A DNA stretch of 64,000 nt from Phycisphaerales bacterium. Its GTDB lineage: Bacteria; Planctomycetota; Phycisphaerae; Tepidisphaerales; Tepidisphaeraceae. Each line of letters starts with the position of its first letter. Position 1 is the stretch's first letter. The stretch covers positions 62,001 through 126,000 of the forward strand of contig JADYZN010000033.1 of NCBI GenBank assembly GCA_020853095.1. Direction: 5' to 3'. The translations under genes were made by a program, and so were the position numbers. Positions 8,591-17,240 of this stretch are shown here, in pieces. The notes under the pieces were generated by a model, which worked only from the letters and a program-made list of their open reading frames with translations, had not been told where the DNA came from and made no database searches.

Positions 8591-9166
8591 ATGGCCGAGT
8601 TTGTTTCGCGCGCTGGATTGAAGTTGAAACACGCCCTGGAAGTGTTCGGCATCGATGTCGCCGGCCTGACCTGCGCGGACCTCGGCTCCAACACCGGCGG
8701 ATTTGTCGATTGTTTGTTGCAACGCGGCGCCGTCAAAGTTTACGCGATCGACACCGGCTATGGTGTTTTGGACTGGAAACTTCGCAAAGACCCCCGTGTC
8801 GTCGTCATGGAACGCACCAACGCGATGCACGTTCAGCTTCCCGAAGCCGTGTCGCTGGTGACCATCGACGTCGCCTGGACGCGCCAGCGAAACATCCTGC
8901 CGGCCGCCGCCAAATTGCTCTCCCCCAATGGAACCATTGTCTCCCTGATCAAACCCCATTACGAAGCCGATTCCAAAAAGCTGCACAAAGGGGTGTTGAT
9001 CGAGCCTGAGATGCCAGCGATCATCATGCAGGTTCGCTCCGACATCTCCACAGCCGGCATGACCATCCTGGCCATGGCCGACAGCCCCATCCGCGGCGGC
9101 AAGGGCAACCGCGAAATGCTCGCCCATCTCCAGCTTGCATCAACGGACAACAGTGGGCCGGCGTGA
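8591..9166 (+). CDS. TlyA-like FtsJ-fold RNA methyltransferase lacking the S4 domain
   Basis: A 191-residue SAM-dependent methyltransferase. FVSRAGLKLKHAL, CADLGSNTGGFVDCLL, AIDTGYGVLDWKLR and VVVMERTNAM match the methyltransferase half of TlyA (2'-O-methylation of rRNA). SLIKPHYEAD provides the C-terminal catalytic Lys region, and MADSPIRGGKGNREML is the conserved end. Normal TlyA proteins are about 250-270 residues with an N-terminal S4 RNA-binding domain. Here the protein starts directly at the methyltransferase domain, and a TACAAT box lies immediately upstream, so the absence is not an annotation artefact. Another ATG at 8582 overlaps the -10 box. The 3' end overlaps the convergent glycosyltransferase gene by 27 nt. 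Confidence 0.85.
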   Translation: MAEFVSRAGLKLKHALEVFGIDVAGLTCADLGSNTGGFVDCLLQRGAVKVYAIDTGYGVLDWKLRKDPRVVVMERTNAMHVQLPEAVSLVTIDVAWTRQRNILPAAAKLLSPNGTIVSLIKPHYEADSKKLHKGVLIEPEMPAIIMQVRSDISTAGMTILAMADSPIRGGKGNREMLAHLQLASTDNSGPA

Positions 9167-10693
9167 CTGAGTGGTGGGACTTAAAAAGACATGCCATTGC
9201 CCCGGCGATGGCGGCGGAACCAGTTTCATCAGCGAATCCGCATTTTCCGTCCGATCAATCGGCCGATTCAACATCGCCTCCACCTTCGGATCGGCGATCC
9301 ATCCGGCATCGAGCAGATCCTTGATATGGATCGAATGATCGCCGGTGGCGTTATAAACCCCATAAACCGGATCCCAGATCAATATCGTCCCGCCGGGGGC
9401 CTGGCGAACGGTCTGTAGATTCCACTGTCTGGCCCGGCCGGTGTCGTTTACGCTCAGGTCCAGAAAATAGAACAACCCCGGATGGGAGGCCATCAATTTG
9501 GGATACTCCATCGCCAGCGGGCTGCTTTGATACCAGTCGGCCACCCACCTGGCCCGCCTCCACTGCTCATCGGGCTGGATCGGCAACGCATGATAATAAA
9601 AATTCAATCCACCCGGCGCGATGACCGCCAATCCCGCCCAGGCCACCGGCCATCGCCATCCGAAACGCTCAAAAAACCATTCCCACCCGCGTGCCGAAAG
9701 AATGCCCCAGAATGGAGCCATGATCAGCAGATATCGCAACTCCCCATTGCTGGCCATCTTTCCCAGCCAATACAACACGCTGTGCCCCGCCAGCACCATC
9801 AGCGGCAACAACGCCGTCAACACGATGCAACGGCTCAGATGGGATGATTTCATAAACGCGCGGATCGTCGGCGTCAGCCGCACATTCCGCCAGATGCCCA
9901 GGCAGGTCATCGGAAAGACAAACGGCGAGACCAGCATCGGCATCAACGCCACGAATTTGAACAGGTTGCCCGCGGGATACAGGCTGTTGGCCGCGTAAGG
10001 CCAGTTGTCGATCAACCAACGCCACCACGGCCCGGCTCGCCCGCACAACACCCATCCCGCATGATTCCAAAGCAGCAGCGGAACCGGCAGCAACAGCAAC
10101 CACGCCCGCCGCCTTGCCGCCATCAACGCCACCGCCGCCAGGAGGATAAATCCGAACCCCTCCGGCCGGCCCAACGGCAGCATCGACGCCAACAGCGCCA
10201 TGACCAGCCATTGCCGCCGTTGATACGCCCAGAACGCCAATACCAGCAGCGCCGCGAACGGAACCTCGGTCAACTCGCTGAACGAATGTAAAAACAGCAG
10301 CGGCTGGCCAAGCGTCAAGATCAACGCCAAAACCGGACGGCGATGCCCCTGCTCCCTGGCCAATTGATACGCCACCAGGGCGCACAGCAACGCCAGCGCA
10401 AGGCTCATCAATCGAACCCCGATCAACCCCGCCACCGCCGCGGGAATAGCAAACAAACCCGTACACCACGGCCGTCCCCAAACGTTGGTGAAATAATGCG
10501 GCTCGACCAGCGCGAATCGCGCATATAGATAATGTGTACACCCATCCGCCTCCAGAAACCCCCCGCTGGCGGCGGCGAAATACGCCGACAAACCCGCGAA
10601 AACCAGCAATGCAACCCCCGCCGCGATCCAGTCCCACCGGCCGCTAGATGGGCGATCAATTCGATCCGGGATGGTGCAAACGGCGGTCTCCAT
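9140..10693 (-). CDS. GT-C-type membrane glycosyltransferase or related polytopic protein
   Basis: A 517-residue polytopic membrane protein with about ten hydrophobic helices, arranged like GT-C (ArnT/PMT-type) enzymes. After the first helix comes FLEADGCTHYLYARFAL, an acidic motif in the first extracytoplasmic loop where GT-C enzymes hold the catalytic Asp/Glu. HSFSELTEVPFAALLVLAFW and PLGRPEGFGFILLA follow. A C-terminal soluble region of about 130 residues contains GTILIWDPVYGVYNATGD. Such enzymes move sugars from polyprenyl-phosphate donors to acceptors outside the membrane. The gene starts 6 nt after the stop of a dolichol-phosphate-mannose-synthase-like gene that could make its donor, which supports the assignment. 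Donor and acceptor are unknown. Confidence 0.8.
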   Translation of the reverse strand: METAVCTIPDRIDRPSSGRWDWIAAGVALLVFAGLSAYFAAASGGFLEADGCTHYLYARFALVEPHYFTNVWGRPWCTGLFAIPAAVAGLIGVRLMSLALALLCALVAYQLAREQGHRRPVLALILTLGQPLLFLHSFSELTEVPFAALLVLAFWAYQRRQWLVMALLASMLPLGRPEGFGFILLAAVALMAARRRAWLLLLPVPLLLWNHAGWVLCGRAGPWWRWLIDNWPYAANSLYPAGNLFKFVALMPMLVSPFVFPMTCLGIWRNVRLTPTIRAFMKSSHLSRCIVLTALLPLMVLAGHSVLYWLGKMASNGELRYLLIMAPFWGILSARGWEWFFERFGWRWPVAWAGLAVIAPGGLNFYYHALPIQPDEQWRRARWVADWYQSSPLAMEYPKLMASHPGLFYFLDLSVNDTGRARQWNLQTVRQAPGGTILIWDPVYGVYNATGDHSIHIKDLLDAGWIADPKVEAMLNRPIDRTENADSLMKLVPPPSPGQWHVFLSPTTQSRRPTVVR

Positions 10694-10699
10694 CAATCT

Positions 10700-11896
10700 T
10701 TACTTCCGCACGTTCCCCGCGTGGTCATCCTTAAAACGGCCCGCATTCCGCATCGCATCCTCCGAGCCAACCTCGGCCAACTCTTCCAATCTCACATCCC
10801 GCCGCAGGCCGCGAACATCCTGTAAAAATTCCTTTCGCATGATGTACCGCATCACCGTCGCCAGGCCGAAACTGATGAGAAAAATCTCCACATCCCACGG
10901 ATTGTCCAATCGGGCGGCCGCATACACCGCCGTCAACGAACAAACCGCCCATTCCGCAAGGCTGGTAAACCAGAAATCCATCCACGGCCGGGGCCGCATG
11001 ATAAATTCCCGTTGTGTCCGCACGTATCGCAGATGAAACACCGCCGTCACCGCGATCGCCCCCAGGTACGCGATCGACGGCGCCGCCGCCGGCCCGATTT
11101 TCAGCCGCAGCATCGACAGATAGACCCCCCACCCCACAAACCACGAGGTCGCGGTGACGATCAGAAATTTCAAGATCGGCGACAATCTCGGAAAACAAAA
11201 GTCATACAACCGGCTCAGGTGTTCCAGATATTTGAACTGCTGTTTGACCGTCAGTTTCGACTCGCCCCGCTGACGGGTCGCAAAATGAATCGGCACTTCG
11301 CTGACACGCTTTACCCGGCATTTGCAGATCAATTCCAGCCCGATTTTGTAACCCAGCGGCGTCAATCGCAGCGCCCGTTCGTACGTTGCCCGCCGCAACG
11401 CGAAAAACCCCGACATCGGATCGGACACCGCCCCCGCGAACGGCCGCGCCAGCAGCGTCGCCACCCATGAATTGACCCGACGCGACAATCCCCATTCCTG
11501 CTGCATCGATCCGCCGGCGGTGTATCGCGAACCCACCACAAAATCCGCCTCGCTTCGTTCCAGTTTCTCAATCAATTCCGGGATTTTCTCCGGCGGATGC
11601 TGCAAATCCGCATCCATCACGACCAGAATCTCTCCCCGCGCCCCGGCCATGCCGTGCATCACCGCCCCGCTCAACCCGTTGGTCGGCCGCTGGCGCACCA
11701 TCAGCCGCAGCGGATATTGTTCCGCCAACCGGACGCAAATCTCCGGCGTCTGATCCCGGCTGTTATCATCGACGATTAAAATTTCATATTCCCGACCCGC
11801 CAGCGCGGCCGCGATGCGCTGGGCCAATGGCTCAAGGTTCTCCGCCTCGTTCAGCGTCGGAACAATCAGGCTGATCTGCGGGAGGGCTTGCGACAT
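10700..11896 (-). CDS. polyprenyl-phosphate glycosyltransferase (GT2, DPM1-like) fused to a GtrA-like membrane domain
   Basis: A 398-residue fusion. The N-terminal GT2 domain (about residues 1-235) has SLIVPTLNEAENLEPL, LIVDDNSRDQT, LVVMDADLQHPPEKIPEL (the DXD-type motif) and VSDPMSGFFALRRATYERA, all typical of dolichol/undecaprenyl-phosphate mannose or glucose synthases. The remainder is a GtrA-like four-helix membrane domain with FLIVTATSWFVGWGVYL, followed by a charged tail. It should load a sugar from a nucleotide donor onto a polyprenyl phosphate and help it flip. It is third in the run bactofilin, zinc-bactofilin, this gene, membrane glycosyltransferase, with gaps of 42, 15 and 6 nt, which indicates one operon. 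Confidence 0.92.
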   Translation of the reverse strand: MSQALPQISLIVPTLNEAENLEPLAQRIAAALAGREYEILIVDDNSRDQTPEICVRLAEQYPLRLMVRQRPTNGLSGAVMHGMAGARGEILVVMDADLQHPPEKIPELIEKLERSEADFVVGSRYTAGGSMQQEWGLSRRVNSWVATLLARPFAGAVSDPMSGFFALRRATYERALRLTPLGYKIGLELICKCRVKRVSEVPIHFATRQRGESKLTVKQQFKYLEHLSRLYDFCFPRLSPILKFLIVTATSWFVGWGVYLSMLRLKIGPAAAPSIAYLGAIAVTAVFHLRYVRTQREFIMRPRPWMDFWFTSLAEWAVCSLTAVYAAARLDNPWDVEIFLISFGLATVMRYIMRKEFLQDVRGLRRDVRLEELAEVGSEDAMRNAGRFKDDHAGNVRK

Positions 11897-11911
11897 GATG
11901 ATTGGATTGTG

Positions 11912-12331
11912 TTACGTCGCCGTCGGCGTCTTGGGTCCGATGGCATATTGCCCATCCAGGATCGCCCCCGCCCCCACCGCCAGGACCGGGGCGCTGACAT
12001 CCCCCTTGACCTCGGCCTCCGGACCGATCAACACCGGCCCGCGGCTGATGATGTTCCCCTTCAATTTCCCGCGAACAATCATGCCGCCGCAGTTGATCTT
12101 GTCCGAAACCACGTTCCCCTTTTTTTCCACTGTCACCATCCCGCAGGTGTCGATCACCCGCCGGGCCTGGTATTCCTTGAATCGCAAATCCTCCAACCGC
12201 AAAGGCTTGTGGCAGTATTTGCACGTCACGCTCATCGCCTTGCGCCCCACCTCCTGCGCGCGGTCGCAATACAGGCAGATGATCGTGGTTCGATCATCGG
12301 GCGAAGGGACGTTGTATTCGTTGGCGGCCAT
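11912..12331 (-). CDS. bactofilin-family protein with N-terminal zinc ribbon
   Basis: A 139-residue protein in two parts. The N-terminal 45 residues hold two CxxC pairs (CLYC and CKYC) 17 residues apart, a zinc-ribbon arrangement. The rest is a short beta-helix of bactofilin type, with repeating GGMIVRGKLKGNIISRGPV and AEVKGDVSAPVLAVGAGAIL. Bactofilins polymerise into membrane-associated filaments that scaffold envelope synthesis. It lies 42 nt downstream of a canonical bactofilin gene and 15 nt upstream of the GT2-GtrA gene, so it may help position glycan enzymes. The zinc ribbon could mediate partner binding; that is inference. Confidence 0.85.
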   Translation of the reverse strand: MAANEYNVPSPDDRTTIICLYCDRAQEVGRKAMSVTCKYCHKPLRLEDLRFKEYQARRVIDTCGMVTVEKKGNVVSDKINCGGMIVRGKLKGNIISRGPVLIGPEAEVKGDVSAPVLAVGAGAILDGQYAIGPKTPTAT

Positions 12332-12373
12332 GCCTCAATCCCTGGTTGTACAGATGGATCGGCCGGGGCCAAA

Positions 12374-12811
12374 TCACTTGATCGGTTGCGGCTGCGACGG
12401 TGAAGGTGAAAGCCCTCCGACCGCCGGACGGGCCGCGGATGGCGTGCCGGAACTCTGCGATGGGCGATTCTTGACGGCCTCCGGGCCAACCGTCACATGA
12501 CCGCTGAAAATCGCCCCTTCATCCACCACCAGCTTGCTGGCGCGCAAGTCGCCTTCATAGCGGGCGGTCTGCTTCATCTCGATGCGGTCGATGGCAGTCA
12601 GGTTGCCGTGGACTTCGCCTTCGATGATGATCGCGCCGGCCTCGACTTCCGCCTGCAATTTGGCCTCTTTGGCCACGTGCAACCGTCCGGGCGTGTTGAT
12701 CTTGCCCTCCAGGCGACCGTGCAGCCGAAGACCTTTTTCGTAAGTCAATTCCCCCTTGAACGTCGCATCGGGACCGAGAATCGTTGGAAAATCCTGATTG
12801 GCTTCCGCCAT
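12374..12811 (-). CDS. bactofilin
   Basis: A 145-residue cytoskeletal bactofilin. The core is a right-handed beta-helix seen as regular repeats: GRLEGKINTPGRLHVAKEAK, VEAGAIIIEGEVHGNLTAID and ARYEGDLRASKLVVDEGAIF. A Pro/Ser/Gln-rich disordered tail of about 35 residues follows. An N-terminal polar stretch precedes the core, as in BacM/CcmA proteins. The start has a good ribosome binding site (AGGAG, 7 nt before ATG). It is first in a four-gene minus-strand operon with the zinc-ribbon bactofilin and two glycosyltransferases. Confidence 0.93.
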   Translation of the reverse strand: MAEANQDFPTILGPDATFKGELTYEKGLRLHGRLEGKINTPGRLHVAKEAKLQAEVEAGAIIIEGEVHGNLTAIDRIEMKQTARYEGDLRASKLVVDEGAIFSGHVTVGPEAVKNRPSQSSGTPSAARPAVGGLSPSPSQPQPIK

Positions 12812-12922
12812 GGTGTCTCCTGGGCTAGAGGCTGGTGATTCATCAACAGGGGGTAGAGACTAGAAACAGGATGCCGATCTTGCAAGACCGCCGGCCCAAG
12901 TCTAGGCTTTTGTTTGGTTTTG

Positions 12923-13573
12923 ATGAATACAGTGATTATTGGTGCCGGAGGTCATGGGCGGGTGGTGCTGGACATTCTGCGCGCTGCCGGCCAATGCCAA
13001 CCGATCGGTTTCCTTGACTCCGACCCCAGTTTGGCCGGCACGCAAATCATGGGACTGGACGTTCTGGGCGATGTCAGCGTGTTGCCCACCCTGCGACGGC
13101 AAAATATATCGCACGCCATCGTCGCCGTCGGCGACAACCGCACCCGCCTGGCCATGGCGCAATTGCTTTCGGATCAAGGCTTTGAATTGATCAACGCCAT
13201 CCACCCGCTTTCGCACGTTTGCCCGGATGTGCGGGTCGGATGCAATGTTGTCGTCGCGGCCGGCGCGATCGTCTGCACGCAAGCAACCCTTGGCGATTCG
13301 GCAATCATCAACACCGGCGCCATCGTGGACCATGAATGCCAAATCGGTCAAGGCGCGCACATCGCCCCTGGTGCGATCCTTGCCGGCCGGGTCATGGTGC
13401 AACAGGGGGCATTTGTAGGCTTGGGGGCGCGGATCATTCAATGTCTGACCGTCGGCCCATTCGCCACCGTGGGCGCCGGGGCGGTGGTGCTGAAAGATGT
13501 CCCGAATGATTCCACCGTCGTCGGCGTTCCGGCCCGCCAAATATCACCTCCGGATCGAAATGTAACTGCTTAA
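12923..13573 (+). CDS. sugar O-acyltransferase, NeuD/PglD family
   Basis: A 216-residue acyltransferase. The N-terminal Rossmann-like domain begins MNTVIIGAGGHGRVVLDILR, typical of sialic acid O-acetyltransferase NeuD and PglD. The C-terminal half is a left-handed beta-helix of hexapeptide repeats (GCNVVVAAGAIVCTQATLGD, INTGAIVDHECQIGQGAHI) with the catalytic His in VDHE. It ends VVGVPARQISP. It should transfer an acetyl or other acyl group from CoA to a nucleotide-linked amino sugar. It lies upstream of the WecA-like transferase and is divergent from the bactofilin operon. A TTG at 12914 would add three residues; ATG at 12923 is preferred. Confidence 0.9.
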   Translation: MNTVIIGAGGHGRVVLDILRAAGQCQPIGFLDSDPSLAGTQIMGLDVLGDVSVLPTLRRQNISHAIVAVGDNRTRLAMAQLLSDQGFELINAIHPLSHVCPDVRVGCNVVVAAGAIVCTQATLGDSAIINTGAIVDHECQIGQGAHIAPGAILAGRVMVQQGAFVGLGARIIQCLTVGPFATVGAGAVVLKDVPNDSTVVGVPARQISPPDRNVTA

Positions 13574-13655
13574 CATAACTCCACTTCGGAAAATATTCTG
13601 GTTGCCTTTTGTCCTTCCGGATACTATCATTCACCAAACATCAGGGAGTGACGCC

Positions 13656-13838
13656 ATGAGCACGGTTTACAATCCTGAATCGGACATCATCGCTCAAATC
13701 GAACGCATGGAACTGGAAGCCCGCGAGGTTCGCAAGCGGATCGAACAAGCCACTCAGAAAGAGGACCGCCGGGTGTTGAATCAACAACTCAAGGAACTGG
13801 AAGAACAGGTGGATCTGCTGCGATCCCGCCTGCCATAA
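13656..13838 (+). CDS. small coiled-coil protein
   Basis: A 60-residue protein, MSTVYNPESDIIAQIERMEL at the start, almost entirely a heptad-patterned amphipathic helix (EAREVRKRIEQATQKEDRR, then LKELEEQVDLLRSRLP). GGGAG lies 7 nt before the ATG, a good ribosome binding site. I recognise no family. It stands 82 nt after the NeuD-like gene and 51 nt before the WecA-like gene on the same strand, so it may be co-transcribed with them. It probably forms a dimeric coiled coil. Confidence 0.72.
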   Translation: MSTVYNPESDIIAQIERMELEAREVRKRIEQATQKEDRRVLNQQLKELEEQVDLLRSRLP

Positions 13839-13889
13839 CAACCGCCGCCGCTTCTTTTTTACCATTCGGCGGGTATTCTCGACTGATCA

Positions 13890-15017
13890 ATGATTGCACC
13901 GATTCTCTGTCTTTGCGGAGTCAGCTTCATCCTGAGTTGGCTGTTCACGGCTGCCATGAAGCGCATCGCTCCTCGCGTCGGCTTCGTGGACAAGCCCGGC
14001 CATCGCAAAATTCACGTTCAACCCAAACCGCTGGGAGGGGGAGTGGCCATTTTCTGGGCCTATGCGTTGCCCGTGGCGGGCGTGCTGGTCGCATCCTGGT
14101 TCATCCACCCGCAACGATCCGATTGGGCCGCCTCCGTTGGCGGGATCAAACTCCGGTCGTCGCTGGCCTGGGCGATCCTGGGTTGCACCCTTTTCATGCA
14201 CGTTCTGGGCCTGATCGACGACAAAAAAGCCCTTGGCCCATATCTCAAGCTGGCCGCTCAACTTGCGATCACGGCCGTGCTGGTGGTGGGGTTTAAGTTG
14301 CGGATTTTGACCGCACTTGGGCCTGTTGCCTCGGTGGTGTTGTCGATTTTATGGATCACCGCCATCACCAATGCATTTAATTTTCTGGACAATATGGATG
14401 GCCTGTCGGCAGGTGTGGCGGCGGTCTGCACGGCGGCGTTTCTGGTCACGGCGCTGTCCATCGGCCAATGGTTCGTGGCGGCCAATTTATCCCTGTTGCT
14501 GGGGACGTTGTTGGGTTTTCTCTGCTTCAATTTTTCGCCGGCCACTATTTTCATGGGAGACAGCGGGAGCCTGATCATTGGATTTTTACTTGGTGTTCTG
14601 ACCGTGCGGACGACTTTTTTGCCAACCGGTACCCAACTGGCCGCCGGCTGGTATTCGCTGTTCGCGCCAATCATCGTGCTGGCGCTTCCGTTGTACGACC
14701 TGATCGTGGTCAGCATCATCCGCCTGAGCCGGGGCAAAAGCCCGTTCGTGGGTGACACCAACCATTTCAGCCATCGGCTGGTGGCACGCGGCATGAGCCG
14801 GCGGACGGCCGTGCTGTGCATCTACCTGGTCACCGCCGCGACCGCCATCTCGGCCATGCTGTTGCCCCACGTCCAATCCACCTTCGCGGTGATGCTGATT
14901 TTGATCCAGACCCTGCTGGTGCTGGGGGTGGTGGCATTGCTGGAGCAGCATTCGTTGCCCATGCCCGCCCAGACGACGACAAGCCCATCCCCCATCGCAC
15001 CTCAAGCCGACAGATGA
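13890..15017 (+). CDS. undecaprenyl-phosphate sugar-1-phosphate transferase (WecA/TagO family)
   Basis: A 375-residue polytopic membrane enzyme of about ten helices that starts glycan synthesis by moving a HexNAc-1-phosphate from UDP-sugar to undecaprenyl phosphate. The family motifs are in order: GFVDKPGHRKIHVQPKPLGG, LIDDKKALGPYLKL (Asp pair), TNAFNFLDNMDGLSAGVA, TIFMGDSGSLIIGF and HFSHRLVARGMSRR (the His motif of bacterial WecA/MraY enzymes). A Pro/Ser/Thr-rich tail ends the protein. The next gene, an O-antigen-ligase-like protein, starts 3 nt after its stop. ATG at 13890 follows a TATTCT box by 10 nt. Confidence 0.93.
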   Translation: MIAPILCLCGVSFILSWLFTAAMKRIAPRVGFVDKPGHRKIHVQPKPLGGGVAIFWAYALPVAGVLVASWFIHPQRSDWAASVGGIKLRSSLAWAILGCTLFMHVLGLIDDKKALGPYLKLAAQLAITAVLVVGFKLRILTALGPVASVVLSILWITAITNAFNFLDNMDGLSAGVAAVCTAAFLVTALSIGQWFVAANLSLLLGTLLGFLCFNFSPATIFMGDSGSLIIGFLLGVLTVRTTFLPTGTQLAAGWYSLFAPIIVLALPLYDLIVVSIIRLSRGKSPFVGDTNHFSHRLVARGMSRRTAVLCIYLVTAATAISAMLLPHVQSTFAVMLILIQTLLVLGVVALLEQHSLPMPAQTTTSPSPIAPQADR

Positions 15018-15020
15018 TGT

Positions 15021-17240
15021 ATGTCCAAAAGTCGCCCAAATCACAATATCCCCCGCTCCATCGACGATGGCGACACGGACCGCTGGCACATCTTGTCGCG
15101 CGTGGCATTGGCGCTGGTGCTGGCACTGGTGACGGCGCGGGCGACAATGATGGAATACCAGCGCGACCCCTTCGCGGTGGATCCCAATTCACAGGCCATC
15201 CCCCAGGGCGCGGGCATTACCACATCCATCGTGCTGGACCTGCTCTGTTGCGTGCCGGCGTTGTTGGTGTTGTTCCGCCGGGCCATTGATCCGACCTTCA
15301 CGTTGATTCGTTGTTACAGCGTGTTGCCGCTGGGGTTGCTCGCAGTCTGGGCGATGCTCAGCACGCGCTGGGCGGATGATCAATTTCTGGCATTGATCAC
15401 CTCGGCACATCTGGCGGCGGCCACCGCCATCCTCTGGGCCACCGCACAACTCGTGCGAAGCTGGAGGCACATCCGCCTGATCGCGGCCATCATGTTGGGA
15501 TTGCTGCTGGCGTATGCGGTCCATGGCGCGATTTACCGCTACGTTGAACTGCCCGATCTGCAACGCAGTTTTGAACAGAACCGCACGCAGATTTTCGCCG
15601 AACGCGGCTGGCAACCCGATTCGTTTTCGGCCCGGCAATTCGAGCGAAAAATTGTCAATGGCGAGATGGCGGGTTTCTCGGCCTCGCCCAACACCTATGC
15701 CGCCGCGACCGTGATGCTGGCGATCGTGGCGATGGGATGGCTGGCGGAGTTGTTGCGCGACCGCCCGATCGATGGCAGGCTGGGGCTGCCGATCATCGGG
15801 CTGCTGGCGGCCGGTTGGATCATCCATTTCACACAGAGCAAAGCCGCGATGGTCTCGCCGATCCTGGGCGCGGGATTGCTCACCATTGCCGGCCTGTTTG
15901 GACCGTTTCTGGGACGCCGGCGCAGGCTGGTCTATGTCCTGTCGGTGCTGATCATCCTGCTGGGCATGTTGGCCATCATCGGACACGGGTTGTATCACGG
16001 CACGTTGCCGAGCGTAAGCCTGGCGTTTCGATGGAAATATTGGATCGCGGCATGGGAAATATTCCGCAACGAACATCCCTGGATCGGCGTCGGCTGGGCC
16101 AATTTCGGCCAGCATTACCTGGCGTATCGGCTTCCCAACGCGCCCGAGGAGATCAAGGACCCGCATAATTTCATCATCCGCGCGCTGACCGAACTGGGGA
16201 TCGTCGGCGTGATTCTTCTTGCGGCGTGGCTGTTGCGCCTCTGGTGGGAATTGTCACGCCCGGCGATGCCGCCCGCCACGACGCCCCGATCACGATTGTC
16301 GGCCCTTCGCATGGTCGGGTCCATCGGCACGGCGGCGATCGTGATTAACATTTTCGCATCAATCGACTTTTCGCAGGGGTCGGCGTTCGCGATCATCGAA
16401 CTCTTCAAGCGGATGCTGTATCTGTGCGCCCTGCTGCTGGGGGCGATTATTCTGGCCAACAAGCCGCAATCCCAGGGCGACCTGGACGATCGGCCGGCGC
16501 CGTGGCTGGTTTATGCGATCCTGATCGCGGCGGGAATTTTCCTGATTCACAACCTGGTTGATTTCTCGATGTTCGACACCAGCGTCGGCCCGCTGTTGAT
16601 GCTCGCGCTGCTGATCGGGGCTGGCATGGGGGCGCGCGGCAGGTTCGATCCCAGGCCGCATCGACGGAGCCTGTGGATCGGACTGTTGTCGGCGATGACG
16701 GCGCTCTGGCTGACGGCATGGTTGCTGATCGGCGTGCCGGTCGCGATGGCCGAATCGTCGGCCCAGTCGGGCGATGCGCAGTTGCGAGCCAACCGCCCGA
16801 TGGACGCCGCCCGCCTCTATCAACAGGCTCTGGCGCTCTCACCTGTGGGCAATTTCGACTATGCCTTCCGCGCCGCGCGGGCGATGATCTTCGCACATGA
16901 CTCGCCCGAAGAGATCCGCCGGATGATCGACACGGCCCGAACCCTCAACCCCTCCTCTCCCGATCCGCTGCTGATGCAGGCCCAATTCGAGCTAAGACAA
17001 TCCAAGCCCGACCTCCAGCGGGTCATCAATAATCTGGCAGCGGCGCTGCGGCTGAACCCCAACGACATGGCCACGCGCGAACAATACGCCGACGTGCTGG
17101 CCTCCGCCGGACGCACCGTTGACGCCCGGCGCGAGTACGAACAAACCCTGTGGTACAACAACCAGCTCGCCGAGGATGAACCCCGGCGGCTCACCCCCGA
17201 CGCGATCGAACGGATCGAACGCAAGATTCATTCGTTGTAA
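15021..17240 (+). CDS. O-antigen ligase/polymerase-like membrane protein with C-terminal TPR repeats
   Basis: A 739-residue protein. About twelve hydrophobic helices occupy the first 580 residues, with the Wzy_C signature near residue 390 (WIGVGWANFGQHYLAYRLPN, then DPHNFIIRALTELGIVG). The last 150 residues are tetratricopeptide-like helical pairs (DAQLRANRPMDAARLYQQAL, DVLASAGRTVDARREYEQTL). Family members link or polymerise polyprenyl-linked glycans on the outer face of the inner membrane. The 3 nt spacing to the WecA-like gene implies an operon that builds and then transfers a glycan. Its 3' end overlaps the convergent recX gene by 13 nt. Confidence 0.9.
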   Translation: MSKSRPNHNIPRSIDDGDTDRWHILSRVALALVLALVTARATMMEYQRDPFAVDPNSQAIPQGAGITTSIVLDLLCCVPALLVLFRRAIDPTFTLIRCYSVLPLGLLAVWAMLSTRWADDQFLALITSAHLAAATAILWATAQLVRSWRHIRLIAAIMLGLLLAYAVHGAIYRYVELPDLQRSFEQNRTQIFAERGWQPDSFSARQFERKIVNGEMAGFSASPNTYAAATVMLAIVAMGWLAELLRDRPIDGRLGLPIIGLLAAGWIIHFTQSKAAMVSPILGAGLLTIAGLFGPFLGRRRRLVYVLSVLIILLGMLAIIGHGLYHGTLPSVSLAFRWKYWIAAWEIFRNEHPWIGVGWANFGQHYLAYRLPNAPEEIKDPHNFIIRALTELGIVGVILLAAWLLRLWWELSRPAMPPATTPRSRLSALRMVGSIGTAAIVINIFASIDFSQGSAFAIIELFKRMLYLCALLLGAIILANKPQSQGDLDDRPAPWLVYAILIAAGIFLIHNLVDFSMFDTSVGPLLMLALLIGAGMGARGRFDPRPHRRSLWIGLLSAMTALWLTAWLLIGVPVAMAESSAQSGDAQLRANRPMDAARLYQQALALSPVGNFDYAFRAARAMIFAHDSPEEIRRMIDTARTLNPSSPDPLLMQAQFELRQSKPDLQRVINNLAAALRLNPNDMATREQYADVLASAGRTVDARREYEQTLWYNNQLAEDEPRRLTPDAIERIERKIHSL

